Source: Morganella psychrotolerans (GTDB lineage Bacteria; Pseudomonadota; Gammaproteobacteria; Enterobacterales; Enterobacteriaceae). From it: DNA of 64,000 nt. Shown here one piece after another: positions 7,131 to 15,808 of the stretch. Position 1 is the stretch's first letter. Each line of letters starts with the position of its first letter. The notes below the pieces were generated by a model that saw nothing but the letters and a program-made list of their open reading frames with translations, was not told the origin of the DNA and did no database searches. The stretch is taken from positions 310,001 to 374,000 of the forward strand of contig NZ_LZEW01000023.1 in the NCBI RefSeq assembly GCF_001676155.1. The letters are read 5' to 3'. The position numbers and the translations under genes were made by a program.

Positions 7131-10001
7131 ATGAACGTCCATTTTATACTTAACGGCACCCCGCATTCACTTGATTGTATCCCGGGCGAAAATGTCCGCG
7201 ATATTCTGTTTGGTTTAGGAATGCACTCAGTGCGTAACAGTGATGACGGCTTTGGTTTCGCCGGCTCTGATGCCATTTTACTCAACGGCAATATTGTTAA
7301 TGCCTCACTGCTGATCGCCGCCCAGTTAGAAGGAGCGGTAATCGAAACCGCCGAATCCCTCGGTAAATGGAATGAGCTGAGTGATGTGCAGCAGGCAATG
7401 GTGGATGTCGGTGTGATCCAGTCCGGTTATAACGATCCTGCTGCAGCACTGATCCTGACTGATCTTATCAACCGTATTCCGGAACCTAATCGTGCTCAGA
7501 TAGATGATGCACTTTCCGGTTTATTCAGCCGTGATGCCGGTTATCAGCAGTTTTATCAGGTTATCGAATTATTGGTCAAACGCCGCCAAGACCCTCATTA
7601 TAAAGCTGATACTGCACCGGAATTCCGCGACGACCTGACTGTTGTCGGGAAAGTCACACCGAAAACCGATGCCGCCGTTATGGTGCAGGCAAAACCCTGC
7701 TATGTGGAAGACCGTATTCCTGCCAATACCTGTGTCATTAAAATGCTGCGCAGCCCGCACGCACACGCGCTGATAACCCATCTCGATGTCAGCAAGGCAG
7801 AAGCCTTGCCGGGTGTGGTACATGTTATTACACATAAAAACTGTCCGGATATCTATTACACCCCGGGCGGACAGAGTGCGCCGGAGCCGTCGCCGCTTGA
7901 CCGGCGCATGTTCGGTAAAAAAGTTCGTCACGTCGGCGACCGTGTTGCTGCTGTTGTCGCTGAAAATGAAGCTATCGCGCTGAAAGCATTATCTCTGATC
8001 AGTGTGGAATATGATGTACTCAAGCCTGTGCTGAATATTGATGAAGCCAAAGCAGACGGCGCACCGCTGGTGCATGATGAGCCGGTTATTTATGTTAACG
8101 GCGCACCCGCTGATCTGGCTGAACAAAACAAGAATGCTGTTGATCGCGGCGAGCACATGCAGATTAACTTCCCTATCGGCGCAAAACCGTGCAAAAACAT
8201 CGCCGCAGGTGTGCATGGTCATATCGGCGACCTGGATAAGGGCTTTAAAGAAGCGGATGTTGTACTGGAACGCACATACGAATCCCGCCAGGTTCAGCAG
8301 TGTCCGACCGAGCCGCACATCTGTTACACCTATATGAACGACGACCGCCTGGTTATTCATGCCTCCACTCAGGTGCCGTGGCACTTACGCCGCCAGGTGG
8401 CGCGTATCCTCGGTCTGAAACAAAATAAAGTGCATGTTATCAAAGAGCGCGTCGGCGGTGGCTTCGGCTCCAAGCAGGATATCCTGCTGGAAGAAGTCTG
8501 CGCATGGGCGACTTATGTCACCGGGCGGGCAGTCTCTTTCCGCTACACCCGCGAAGAAGAGTTTATCGCCAATACCAGCCGCCACGTTGCAAAAGTCAAA
8601 ATTAAGCTCGGTGCCACCAAAGACGGTAAAATCACTGCCATCAATATGGAATTCCTGGCAAATACCGGTCCTTACGGTAACCACTCACTGACAGTACCGA
8701 GTAACGGCCCTGCATTATCACTGCCACTTTATCCGTGTGATAACGTCGATTTTCAGGTAACCACCTATTACTCGAATATCTGCCCGACCGGGGCTTATCA
8801 GGGATACGGCGCACCAAAAGGTAACTTTGCGCTGACCATGATCCTCGCGGAACTGGCAAAAGAGCTGAATATCGACCTGCTTGATTTGATCGAAACAAAC
8901 CGTGTGCATGAAGGTCAGGAACTGAAGATCCTCGGCGCTATCGGGGAAGGGAAAATGCCGACCTCCGTTCCACGTGCGGCAAGCTGCGCCCTCGGTCCTA
9001 TCCTGAAAAAAGGTCGCGAACTGATTAACTGGGATTCTCCGCGCAAACAAAACGGTGACTGGAAAACCGGACGCGGCGTTGCCATCATCATGCAGAAATC
9101 CGGTATTCCGGATATCGACCAGGCAAACTGTATGGTGAAACTGGAATCTGACGGTACCTTTATCGTCCACTCAGGCGGGGCGGATATCGGTACCGGTCTT
9201 GATACTGTGGTGAAAAAACTGACCGCCGAAGTACTGCGCTGTGACCTTGATGACATCCATGTCATTTCAGGGGATACCGACCACGCCCTGTTTGATAAAG
9301 GCGCGTATGCCTCATCCGGGACCTGCTTCTCCGGTAACGCGGCGAAAATGGCGGCAGAAAACCTGCGTGAAAAAATCCTGTTCCACGCCGCGGCACAGCT
9401 TGGCGAACCGGTGGAAGATGTCGCGCTTGCCGCTCCGGGTGTGGTGCGTGGTAAGAAAGGGGAAATCTCTTTCGGGGATCTGGCACATGCCGCCGAAGGC
9501 GGAACCGGGTTTGGTGTGCTGGTGGCGAACGCCAGTTATATCACGCCGGACTTTGCTTTCCCGTATGGCGCAAACTTTGCTGAAGTATCAGTGAATACCC
9601 GCACCGGTGAAATTCGTCTGGATAAATTCTATGCACTGCTCGACTGCGGTACCCCGGTGAATCCGGATCTGGCATTAGGTCAGATTTACGGCGCATCCAT
9701 GCGTGCCATTGGTCACAGTATGTCAGAAGAAATCCGCTACGACGCGAAAGGCGTACCGCTGACCCGCGACCTGAAAACTTACGGCGCACCAAAAATCGGG
9801 GATATCCCGCGTGACTTCCGCGCATTCCTGGTACCGAGTGATGATAAAGTCGGTCCGTATGGTGCGAAATCCATCTCTGAAATTGCCGTCAACGGGGCTT
9901 CTCCTGCAATCGCCACCGCTATCCATGACGCCTGTGGTGTCTGGCTGCGTGAATGGCACTTCACACCGGAAAAAATTCTGCGCGGCATGGGCAAAATGTA
10001 A
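7131..10001 (+). CDS. xdhD: XdhD, molybdenum hydroxylase (probable selenium-dependent purine/xanthine dehydrogenase)
   Basis: This 956-residue protein has a short N-terminal ferredoxin-like region, then the aldehyde oxidase/xanthine dehydrogenase a/b hammerhead, and a molybdopterin-binding C-terminal half with GGGFGSKQD, GAYQGYGAPKGN, GGADIGTGLDT and, near the end, GAKSISEIAVNG, which carries the expected catalytic glutamate. It would hydroxylate a purine base. The first 160 residues resemble a 2Fe-2S domain but hold only one cysteine (residue 16), so both clusters seem lost and electrons must leave by another route, perhaps YgfM and YgfK. Length matches enteric XdhD. A strong terminator follows. 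Confidence 0.92.
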   Translation: MNVHFILNGTPHSLDCIPGENVRDILFGLGMHSVRNSDDGFGFAGSDAILLNGNIVNASLLIAAQLEGAVIETAESLGKWNELSDVQQAMVDVGVIQSGYNDPAAALILTDLINRIPEPNRAQIDDALSGLFSRDAGYQQFYQVIELLVKRRQDPHYKADTAPEFRDDLTVVGKVTPKTDAAVMVQAKPCYVEDRIPANTCVIKMLRSPHAHALITHLDVSKAEALPGVVHVITHKNCPDIYYTPGGQSAPEPSPLDRRMFGKKVRHVGDRVAAVVAENEAIALKALSLISVEYDVLKPVLNIDEAKADGAPLVHDEPVIYVNGAPADLAEQNKNAVDRGEHMQINFPIGAKPCKNIAAGVHGHIGDLDKGFKEADVVLERTYESRQVQQCPTEPHICYTYMNDDRLVIHASTQVPWHLRRQVARILGLKQNKVHVIKERVGGGFGSKQDILLEEVCAWATYVTGRAVSFRYTREEEFIANTSRHVAKVKIKLGATKDGKITAINMEFLANTGPYGNHSLTVPSNGPALSLPLYPCDNVDFQVTTYYSNICPTGAYQGYGAPKGNFALTMILAELAKELNIDLLDLIETNRVHEGQELKILGAIGEGKMPTSVPRAASCALGPILKKGRELINWDSPRKQNGDWKTGRGVAIIMQKSGIPDIDQANCMVKLESDGTFIVHSGGADIGTGLDTVVKKLTAEVLRCDLDDIHVISGDTDHALFDKGAYASSGTCFSGNAAKMAAENLREKILFHAAAQLGEPVEDVALAAPGVVRGKKGEISFGDLAHAAEGGTGFGVLVANASYITPDFAFPYGANFAEVSVNTRTGEIRLDKFYALLDCGTPVNPDLALGQIYGASMRAIGHSMSEEIRYDAKGVPLTRDLKTYGAPKIGDIPRDFRAFLVPSDDKVGPYGAKSISEIAVNGASPAIATAIHDACGVWLREWHFTPEKILRGMGKM

Positions 10002-10015
10002 TCCGGCCAACACCC

Positions 10016-10044
10016 GCCCTCACCGGTTCCGGTGAGGGCTTTTT
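10016..10044 (+). terminator. Rho-independent terminator after xdhD
   Basis: An inverted repeat (GCCCTCACCG / CGGTGAGGGC) with a four-base loop is followed by five T. It lies 14 bases after the xdhD stop and 19 bases before guaD, so it should separate the ygfK-xdhD unit from guaD-ghxQ or lower readthrough into it. Confidence 0.85.
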
Positions 10045-10063
10045 GTAAGCAGAGGAGTCAGCT

Positions 10064-11380
10064 ATGTCTTCGGAACATACCGTCAAGGCGGTACGCGGGA
10101 AGTTTCTCGATATCACCCGTGTAGTAACCTCAATGGATGATTTGCCCGGCGCAGTCCGCCTGATTGACGACGGATTAATGCTTCTACGCCACGGAAAAAT
10201 TGAGTGGTTCGGTCAGTGGGAAGAGGGAAAACACCTTATCCCTGAATCTGTCCGCGTGCGTGATTACACCGGAAAACTGGTCATTCCGGGCTTTATCGAT
10301 ACCCACGTCCACTATCCGCAAAGTGAAATGATCGGCGCCCACGGCGAACAACTGCTTGAGTGGCTGAACAAGCACGTTTTCCCGACTGAAAAACTGTATC
10401 AGGATATTGATTACGCACGGGAAATGTCTGCGTTTTTTATCAAACAACTGTTACGTAACGGCACCACAACGGCGCTGGTATTCAGTACTGTTCACCCGGA
10501 ATCGGTGAATGCCCTGTTTGATGCGGCAAGCCAGCTCAATATGCGGCTGATCACCGGCAAAGTGATGATGGACAGAAATGCGCCGGATTATCTGACCGAC
10601 ACGCCGGAAAGCAGCTATGAAGAGTGCAAAACGCTTATCGAACGCTGGCACAAAAACGGGCGTCTGCTCTATGCCATCACCCCGCGCTTTGCCCCGACCT
10701 CCAGCCCGGAACAACTTGCTGTCTGTCAGCGCCTGCGCAAAGAATATCCGGATACTTGGGTACATACGCATCTTAATGAAAACAAAGATGAAATCGCCTG
10801 GGTAAAAGAGCTTTATCCGGACAGTAAAAACTATCTGGATGTTTATCACCATTATGGTTTAACCGGTGAGCGCAGTGTGTTTGCCCACTGTATTCATCTT
10901 GAGGAAGAAGAGTGGGATTGCCTGCACGAAACAGGCTCCGCCGTGGCATTTTGCCCGACCTCAAACCTGTATCTCGGCAGTGGCTTGTTTAATCTGAAAA
11001 AAGCGCTCGCCAAAAAAGTAAAAGTAGGAATTGGTACTGATGTCGGTGCCGGAACGACCTTCAATATGCTGCAAACACTGAGTGAAGCTTACAAAGTGAT
11101 GCAGTTGCAGAAAACCTGTTTATCCGCCTTTGAAGCCTTTTACCTCGCCACTCTCGGCGGCGCGCATTCACTGGGACTGGATAACTGCATTGGTAACTTT
11201 GATATCGGCAAAGAAGCCGACTTTGTGGTACTGGAACCGACCGCGACCCCGCTCCAGCAGTTGCGTTATGACAACTCCCGCACGCTGGCAGAAAAATTAT
11301 TTGTGCTGATTGCGCTTGGTGATGACCGCACGATTTACCGGACTTATATCGATGGACGCCTGGTCTATGAACGGACCTGA
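10064..11380 (+). CDS. guaD: Guanine deaminase
   Basis: GuaD converts guanine to xanthine and ammonia in the cytoplasm. The 438-residue protein is an amidohydrolase with the first metal motif [10 protein letters not shown] (about residue 83), a later VHTHLNEN with a metal histidine, FAHCIHL, and GTDVGAGT with the catalytic aspartate. The start is preceded by AGAGGAG. Placed between xdhD and the purine permease ghxQ, it completes a purine salvage and breakdown set. Length and motifs are standard, so this is a confident call. Confidence 0.95.
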   Translation: MSSEHTVKAVRGKFLDITRVVTSMDDLPGAVRLIDDGLMLLRHGKIEWFGQWEEGKHLIPESVRVRDYTGKLVIPGFIDTHVHYPQSEMIGAHGEQLLEWLNKHVFPTEKLYQDIDYAREMSAFFIKQLLRNGTTTALVFSTVHPESVNALFDAASQLNMRLITGKVMMDRNAPDYLTDTPESSYEECKTLIERWHKNGRLLYAITPRFAPTSSPEQLAVCQRLRKEYPDTWVHTHLNENKDEIAWVKELYPDSKNYLDVYHHYGLTGERSVFAHCIHLEEEEWDCLHETGSAVAFCPTSNLYLGSGLFNLKKALAKKVKVGIGTDVGAGTTFNMLQTLSEAYKVMQLQKTCLSAFEAFYLATLGGAHSLGLDNCIGNFDIGKEADFVVLEPTATPLQQLRYDNSRTLAEKLFVLIALGDDRTIYRTYIDGRLVYERT

Positions 11381-11442
11381 CGCACACCGGCGTAGTGAAT
11401 AAAAAAACTTTTTTTTTCATTTCATTCTCGGGGTCTGCAATT

Positions 11443-12810
11443 ATGTCTGATAATACAACACCGGATAGTTCAGGTGCTGCTGCCAAAGGCGCACTTGATA
11501 CGTACTTTAAAATTTCCTCCCGCGGCAGCAGTGTCAAACGGGAGATCCTGGCAGGCGTGACCACGTTCCTCGCCATGGTCTATTCTGTCATCGTCGTGCC
11601 CTCCATGCTCGGCAAAGCCGGGTTTCCGCCGGGTGCTATTTTTGTCGCAACCTGTCTCGTCGCCAGTATCGGCTCCATCATGATGGGGCTGTGGGCGAAT
11701 CTGCCGATGGCAATCGGCTGTGCTATCTCACTCACCGCCTTTACGGCATTCAGCCTGGTACTTGGTCAACACATCAGCATCCCTGTCGCCCTCGGCGCGG
11801 TATTTCTGATGGGGGTTATTTTTACCCTGATTTCTGTCACCGGCGTGCGAAAATGGATACTGCGCAATCTCCCGATGGGGATAGCAAACGGCACCGGGAT
11901 AGGAATTGGCTTGTTCCTGCTGCTGATCGCTGCCAATGGTGTCGGACTGGTTATCAAAAACCCGCTGGAAGGTCTTCCGGTGGCAATGGGCGCATTTACC
12001 TCTTTCCCGGTTGCGATGGCGCTGATCGGGCTGGCGATGATTGTCAGCCTTGAAAAAATGCACGTTCCCGGCGGCATCCTGCTGGTTATCGTCGGGATCT
12101 CCGTTATCGGGCTGATTGTTGACCCTAATGTCACTTATCAGGGTCTGATCGCAATGCCGTCGCTGAATGATGACAATGGTAATTCATTGATATTCAGTAT
12201 GGATATTATGGGAGCATTACAGCCCGTTGTTCTGCCGAGTGTCCTTGCGCTGGTGATGACCGCCGTCTTTGATGCCACAGGGACTATCCGCGCCGTTGCC
12301 GGTCAGGCAAATCTGCTGGATGAAGATAATCAGATAATTAATGGCGGCAAAGCGCTAACAGTGGACTCCGTCAGCTCCATTATTTCAGGCTGTGTCGGCG
12401 CATCGCCTGCGGCGGTTTATATTGAATCCGCAGCCGGTACGGCGGCGGGCGGGAAAACCGGGCTGACAGCCGTCACTGTCGGCGTATTGTTCCTGCTTAT
12501 CCTTTTTTTCTCACCGTTGTCTTATCTGATCCCGGTCTATGCAACCGCACCGGCACTGATGTATGTCGGGCTGCTGATGCTGAGCAATGTGGCAAAACTG
12601 GATTTTGATGACTCTGTGGATGCCATGTCCGGACTGGTATGCGCTGTTTTTATCGTGCTGACCTGTAATATTGTCACCGGGATCATGCTGGGCTACGTCA
12701 CCCTGGTTATCGGGCGTCTGGTTGCCAGAGAGTGGCGAAAACTGAATGCCGGTACTGTCATTATCGCGATTGTGTTAGTCGCGTTCTATGCCGGAGGCTG
12801 GGCGATTTAA
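11443..12810 (+). CDS. ghxQ: Guanine/hypoxanthine permease of the NCS2/AzgA family
   Basis: This 455-residue inner membrane protein has about a dozen hydrophobic segments and the AzgA-like signatures [17 protein letters not shown] near the N-terminus and [17 protein letters not shown] in the middle. Members import guanine and hypoxanthine with protons. The start [11 protein letters not shown] is chosen because CGGGG lies upstream; reading further upstream would only add a lysine/phenylalanine-rich stretch from a poly-A/poly-T run. It follows guaD by 62 bases and likely shares its transcript. A terminator follows. Confidence 0.9.
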   Translation: MSDNTTPDSSGAAAKGALDTYFKISSRGSSVKREILAGVTTFLAMVYSVIVVPSMLGKAGFPPGAIFVATCLVASIGSIMMGLWANLPMAIGCAISLTAFTAFSLVLGQHISIPVALGAVFLMGVIFTLISVTGVRKWILRNLPMGIANGTGIGIGLFLLLIAANGVGLVIKNPLEGLPVAMGAFTSFPVAMALIGLAMIVSLEKMHVPGGILLVIVGISVIGLIVDPNVTYQGLIAMPSLNDDNGNSLIFSMDIMGALQPVVLPSVLALVMTAVFDATGTIRAVAGQANLLDEDNQIINGGKALTVDSVSSIISGCVGASPAAVYIESAAGTAAGGKTGLTAVTVGVLFLLILFFSPLSYLIPVYATAPALMYVGLLMLSNVAKLDFDDSVDAMSGLVCAVFIVLTCNIVTGIMLGYVTLVIGRLVAREWRKLNAGTVIIAIVLVAFYAGGWAI

Positions 12811-12835
12811 CCTTTTTCTGAGCTATTTATATAAG

Positions 12836-12862
12836 AACCGGTGCTGAAAAGTACCGGTTTTT
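12836..12862 (+). terminator. Rho-independent terminator after ghxQ
   Basis: The inverted repeat AACCGGT / ACCGGTT encloses a ten-base loop and runs into TTTTT. It begins 26 bases after the ghxQ stop and closes the purine block. Confidence 0.75.
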
Positions 12863-12940
12863 ATTATATAGCGATGACAAATTTAATCTTCTTATTAATT
12901 CTTTAACAACTCTTACCAATTGATTTGTGATTTTTTAAGT

Positions 12941-12961
12941 CAGACAATAAGGTGTTGTCTG
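12941..12961. promoter_or_regulatory. Inverted repeat upstream of the first microcin-like gene
   Basis: CAGACAA and TTGTCTG face each other across seven bases, 63 bases before the first small-peptide gene. It could be an operator or a leader hairpin. The second peptide gene lacks this element, so any role in shared control is unlikely. Confidence 0.3.
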
Positions 12962-13023
12962 TGACGCCAACGTGCGTACAGAGCAGCTTATTTTAAAAAT
13001 GGACAAATTCATAAGGATATAAA

Positions 13024-13248
13024 ATGAAAGAATTAAACGTAGCAGAAATTCAGGCAGTTTCCGGTGCTGGTATTTTCTCTGATGCAGGCACATTAATTGG
13101 TCAGGCTATCGGTGGTATTGTTGGTCACTACAAAGGTACTGAAGAGCAGAGTTCAAAGATTGGATTAGATCTTGGTAAAACCATTGGTGGTGTCGTTGAC
13201 CAATCCATTTCTATGATTTCTTCATGGTTTAAATCTGTCAAAAAATAA
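13024..13248 (+). CDS. Small microcin-like precursor with double-glycine-type leader (copy 1)
   Basis: This 74-residue peptide begins MKELNVAEIQAVSGAG, which fits the leader of class II microcins and other peptides cut after a Gly-Gly or Gly-Ala pair by a C39-peptidase ABC exporter. Cutting after Gly-Ala (residues 14-15) would leave a 59-residue peptide rich in glycine (LIGQAIGGIVG and LGKTIGGVVDQ) with a basic end (WFKSVKK), suited to membrane insertion. The ATG follows TAAGGATATAAA, the same leader as its paralogue at 13694. No exporter or immunity gene is visible in the window. The family was not recognised by name; the bacteriocin role is inferred from leader and composition. A signalling peptide is an alternative. 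Confidence 0.65.
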   Translation: MKELNVAEIQAVSGAGIFSDAGTLIGQAIGGIVGHYKGTEEQSSKIGLDLGKTIGGVVDQSISMISSWFKSVKK

Positions 13249-13296
13249 TACGCACCGCGTATTAAAAAAACGTTGTTCCATAACCGTGCTATCTCA

Positions 13297-13322
13297 GGGG
13301 TCGGATATCTCCGGCCCCTTTC
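13297..13322 (+). terminator. Probable terminator after microcin-like gene 1
   Basis: A nine-base stem (GGGGTCGGA / TCCGGCCCC, one G-U pair) with a four-base loop is followed by a short TTT. A smaller hairpin (ATACGC / GCGTAT) lies closer to the stop. The rest of 13249-13693 is AT-rich and holds no gene I can support; in particular there is no immunity-like membrane protein. Confidence 0.5.
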
Positions 13323-13693
13323 AGTATTTCTCTCCTGATAAAACAGATTTTTCTGAAATACCTTATATTCCACACTTCATTCCTTACAGCACGCTTGTTC
13401 AATATATTATTGCTTCATATCGATATGATTTTATGACTAAAAAAAACATCACCATGGACAGGGCTCCTGGTTATTATTTATTATCACAAAGGTATCACCT
13501 TCATGATACATTCATATTTACAAAATAAAAAAACAAGAAACAGAGTCTATATTTTATTTAATCCCGTATATCCAGATTAGCACTTTTTGCAACTCCCTCT
13601 CAACGAAATTAATTTAAAACAGTTACGCTAATATATACCCACCACATAAAGGGTAGTGTATTTTAAATAATAAACATTTAATAAGGATATAAA

Positions 13694-13915
13694 ATGAAAC
13701 AATTAAGCGTAGTTGAAATTGATATGGTTTCCGGTGCTGGTGTCTATTCTGATGCAGGTGCGTTAATTGGTCGCGGTGTTGGTACTATCGTAGGTCACTA
13801 CAAAGGTACAGAGCAGAGCGCTGATATTGGTTCACAGTTTGGTGAAACTATCGGTACTATCGTAGATCAATCTGTTTCCCTGATTTCATCATGGGTTAAA
13901 GCAAGCCGTAAATAA
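13694..13915 (+). CDS. Small microcin-like precursor with double-glycine-type leader (copy 2)
   Basis: This 73-residue peptide begins MKQLSVVEIDMVSGAG and is clearly paralogous to the peptide at 13024: the leader, the GHYKGTE block in the middle and the VDQS...ISSWxK end are shared. The start codon follows the same TAAGGATATAAA segment and a similar stretch of about 20 bases upstream, so the duplication included the translation leader. After removal of a 15-residue leader, 58 residues remain. It has its own terminator, so the two genes are separate units. Two related peptides side by side could form a two-component bacteriocin, but this is inferred. Confidence 0.65.
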   Translation: MKQLSVVEIDMVSGAGVYSDAGALIGRGVGTIVGHYKGTEQSADIGSQFGETIGTIVDQSVSLISSWVKASRK

Positions 13916-13948
13916 TATTGATACCGTATTAATCCGCTGCTTTTATAA

Positions 13949-13985
13949 AGGGACTTTACGTAATTAAAGTCCCTCTTGTTATTTT
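13949..13985 (+). terminator. Rho-independent terminator after microcin-like gene 2
   Basis: A perfect ten-base stem (AGGGACTTTA / TAAAGTCCCT) with a six-base loop is followed by a T-rich tail. It ends exactly where the first 43-bp direct repeat begins. Confidence 0.75.
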
Positions 13986-14028
13986 ATCCCCATATCAGCC
14001 GCCCTTCTGTTTTTGCTGTCCCGATAGT
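13986..14028. repeat. 43-bp direct repeat, distal copy (att-like)
   Basis: This 43-base block is identical to 14884-14926, which is the last part of the NAD-kinase-like gene. Read on the minus strand it encodes the same C-terminal residues TIGTAKTEGRLIWG and then a TAA stop, but the upstream coding sequence is absent apart from about a dozen weakly similar bases. The two copies bracket the toxin-antitoxin pair. Such a duplicated gene 3' end is the usual trace of site-specific integration, with this as the displaced end. Confidence 0.8.
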
Positions 14029-14171
14029 TAAAATCCACCTCTGACTACGTTTTCCGGTATAGCTTCACCAAAATAATAAATCTAAAATAGAAATCTAATC
14101 TAACTCATTGTTAATAAATTAGATTAATTAATAATGTTAGTTAATCAGATTTATTTTTGATACTCATTTTA

Positions 14172-14206
14172 TAACCTCAGGGTTATAATATATAACTCAG
14201 AGGTTA
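14172..14206. promoter_or_regulatory. Paired operator-like repeats and -10 box of the toxin-antitoxin operon
   Basis: TAACCTCAGGGTTA (14172-14185) and TAACTCAGAGGTTA (14193-14206) are near-palindromic and 21 bases apart, two helical turns. A TATAAT box sits between them at 14184. Overlap of the promoter by two such sites fits autorepression by the antitoxin. Confidence 0.55.
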
Positions 14207-14217
14207 TGGCTTCTCAG

Positions 14218-14571
14218 ATGTGGTCTATCATAACGAGAGTGCATTTCGATAACTGGTTTGAAATACAGCCGAATGCCGTACAGGAAGAAATATTAGCTAT
14301 CCTTTGTATTCTGAGAAAAGACGGGCCTCATCTTGGTCGTCCGCTGGTTGATACACTAACCGGCTCCTGCTATTGCAACATAAAAGAGCTCAGAATACAG
14401 GTTGCCGGGCACCCGGTAAGGATCTGTTTTGCTTTCGACCCTATCCGCAGAGCAGTTATTTTATGTGCAGGAAATAAAAAAGGTCAGAATGAAAAACGCT
14501 TCTATAAGAAGCTGATAAAAGAGGCTGAGGCAGAGTATAAAGCGCATTTGGAGGAAACATGTCAACGTTAG
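14218..14571 (+). CDS. HigB/RelE-superfamily toxin (Gp49-like)
   Basis: This protein of 117 residues starts MWSIITRVHFDNWF and has the fold signatures of the phage Gp49-like HigB group: a basic, compact protein with RDGPHLGRPLVDTL-like core (here KDGPHLGRPLVDTL), IKELRIQ and FYKKLIKEAEAEY at the end. Relatives cut mRNA on the ribosome. The start at 14218 gives the usual N-terminus; an ATG at 14206 is in frame but lies inside the operator and only two bases after AGAGG. It overlaps the antitoxin gene by 13 bases. Toxin-first order is typical of HigBA. The pair lies between 43-bp direct repeats. Confidence 0.8.
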   Translation: MWSIITRVHFDNWFEIQPNAVQEEILAILCILRKDGPHLGRPLVDTLTGSCYCNIKELRIQVAGHPVRICFAFDPIRRAVILCAGNKKGQNEKRFYKKLIKEAEAEYKAHLEETCQR

Positions 14572-14858
14572 ACGAAATGCTGGCAAAACGCACACCTGAA
14601 AGCAGGATGCGGGTAGAAAAAAGAACAGAAGAAATCCGCCGTGAACTGACTCTGGCAACACTACGCGAAGAACTGGCGATCTCTCAGACTCAGCTTGCAA
14701 TAAGCCTGGGTGTCAGACAGCCTGCTGTGGCAAAAATGGAGCGGGTAGGCAGTGATCCTAAATTATCAACTCTCAGACGCTATGTGAAAGCACTCGGCGG
14801 TGAACTGGCTCTTGATATCACCTTACCGGACGGAAAAAAAATAGCGCTCCATTTGTAG
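14559..14858 (+). CDS. HigA-type antitoxin, XRE helix-turn-helix protein
   Basis: This 99-residue protein has a charged N-terminal helix, then a Cro/XRE helix-turn-helix (LREELAISQTQLAISLGV through RQPAVAKME, about residues 37-62), and a short C-terminal part (GGELALDITLPDGKKIAL). It should bind the toxin at 14218 and the repeats upstream of the operon. GGAGG lies just before its start inside the toxin gene, so the two are translationally coupled. Length and order fit HigA. Confidence 0.85.
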   Translation: MSTLDEMLAKRTPESRMRVEKRTEEIRRELTLATLREELAISQTQLAISLGVRQPAVAKMERVGSDPKLSTLRRYVKALGGELALDITLPDGKKIALHL

Positions 14859-14881
14859 TACAACAGAAGCGGCAGACAATT

Positions 14882-15808
14882 TCATCCCCATATCAGCCGC
14901 CCTTCTGTTTTTGCTGTCCCGATAGTAACAATACAGCCTGCATTAAAGTGCAGAAAATCAGATTCGATACCATCGGAGAAAATCACGCCGTTCTCCGGCA
15001 TCAGCGATTCCAGTTGCAGCGGTGCGGTATCATCAATTGTGCCGAATACCAGCCTGGTGCCGGTCGTGCGTCCGGGAAACGGCTCACGCACACTGAAGCG
15101 CAGCCGCTTATCTGCCCAGCTTACTCCCTGCTGTAACGGGTGAGATACCTGACCGGTCACACCCAGCGCACCGGCAAGAATGGATTGCAGCCAGCCGGTT
15201 GATCCGAGACTCGTCGAAATAATAATCCCGGAAGATGACTGTGTTTCACTGTCGCCTGACCAGCTCAGAACATAGCGCGCGGAGGTGTGACTTTTCGGTC
15301 CGATAAACAAATCGTTTACCGCCAGCATCTGCTGCCCGTCATTGGTGGTCGCCTGTGCAAAACTCAGGGTTTTCCAATCCATTTTTCCGTTCAGCGTGTT
15401 CGTCACCACATCCTGCAACTGCGCCAGCTCAAAAGGCAGCAATGGTCCGTCCCAGCGCTGCGGATCAGGATTAACGGCAATAACCGGCTGTCCGTTCAGG
15501 TATTTCAGTGTATTGGCGACCAGCCCGTCCTGGCCTATCACCACCACAAGATCACGGGCAGAAAACTGATAACCCGGCAGCAATGCGCGCTCAAGTAACT
15601 GAAAGTGACCAAACGGTTGCAGGATCTGTTTTGCCTGCGTCAGTTGCGCCTGATAACGGTCATGCTCCGCGAGATAATCACTGACTGATACCCCGCTGTG
15701 TTCCAGATAAAACTTTGCCTGCGGCCAGGTATTGAAACGTTCGGTCAGCTCTTGTAAACGGGTTTTCCTGGTGACCAGCACCACGCGGACATCCTCTTTT
15801 ATACTCAT
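14882..15808 (-). CDS. NAD-kinase-like sugar/nucleotide kinase
   Basis: This 308-residue protein is related to ATP-NAD kinases: VVVIGQDGLVANTLKYL resembles the GGDG region, NDLFIGPKSHTSARYVL follows, and STSLGSTGWLQSILAGALG matches the conserved STPTGSTAY-type loop. The GGDG motif is replaced by GQDG, so substrate and activity may differ from true NAD kinase. It overlaps the SPFH gene upstream by four bases (ATGA), and both are divergent from an NrtR-type regulator, tying the set to NAD or ADP-ribose metabolism. The last 43 coding bases are duplicated at 13986, so the gene 3' end appears to be an integration site that kept the frame intact. Confidence 0.72.
   Translation of the reverse strand: MSIKEDVRVVLVTRKTRLQELTERFNTWPQAKFYLEHSGVSVSDYLAEHDRYQAQLTQAKQILQPFGHFQLLERALLPGYQFSARDLVVVIGQDGLVANTLKYLNGQPVIAVNPDPQRWDGPLLPFELAQLQDVVTNTLNGKMDWKTLSFAQATTNDGQQMLAVNDLFIGPKSHTSARYVLSWSGDSETQSSSGIIISTSLGSTGWLQSILAGALGVTGQVSHPLQQGVSWADKRLRFSVREPFPGRTTGTRLVFGTIDDTAPLQLESLMPENGVIFSDGIESDFLHFNAGCIVTIGTAKTEGRLIWG
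14884..14926. repeat. 43-bp direct repeat, proximal copy (3' end of kinase-like gene)
   Basis: This is the second copy of the block at 13986-14028, identical over 43 bases. It encodes the last residues of the NAD-kinase-like protein; the stop codon (TGA) follows immediately. Homology ends just inside the gene. The interval between the copies is 855 bases and contains only the toxin-antitoxin pair; no integrase is present. Confidence 0.85.

Noticed and set aside
13286-13528. Open frame of 80 codons between the two microcin-like genes, as a possible immunity gene
   Set aside because: It starts at a GTG within a terminator hairpin, has no ribosome site, and its translation is not membrane-like or similar to known immunity proteins.
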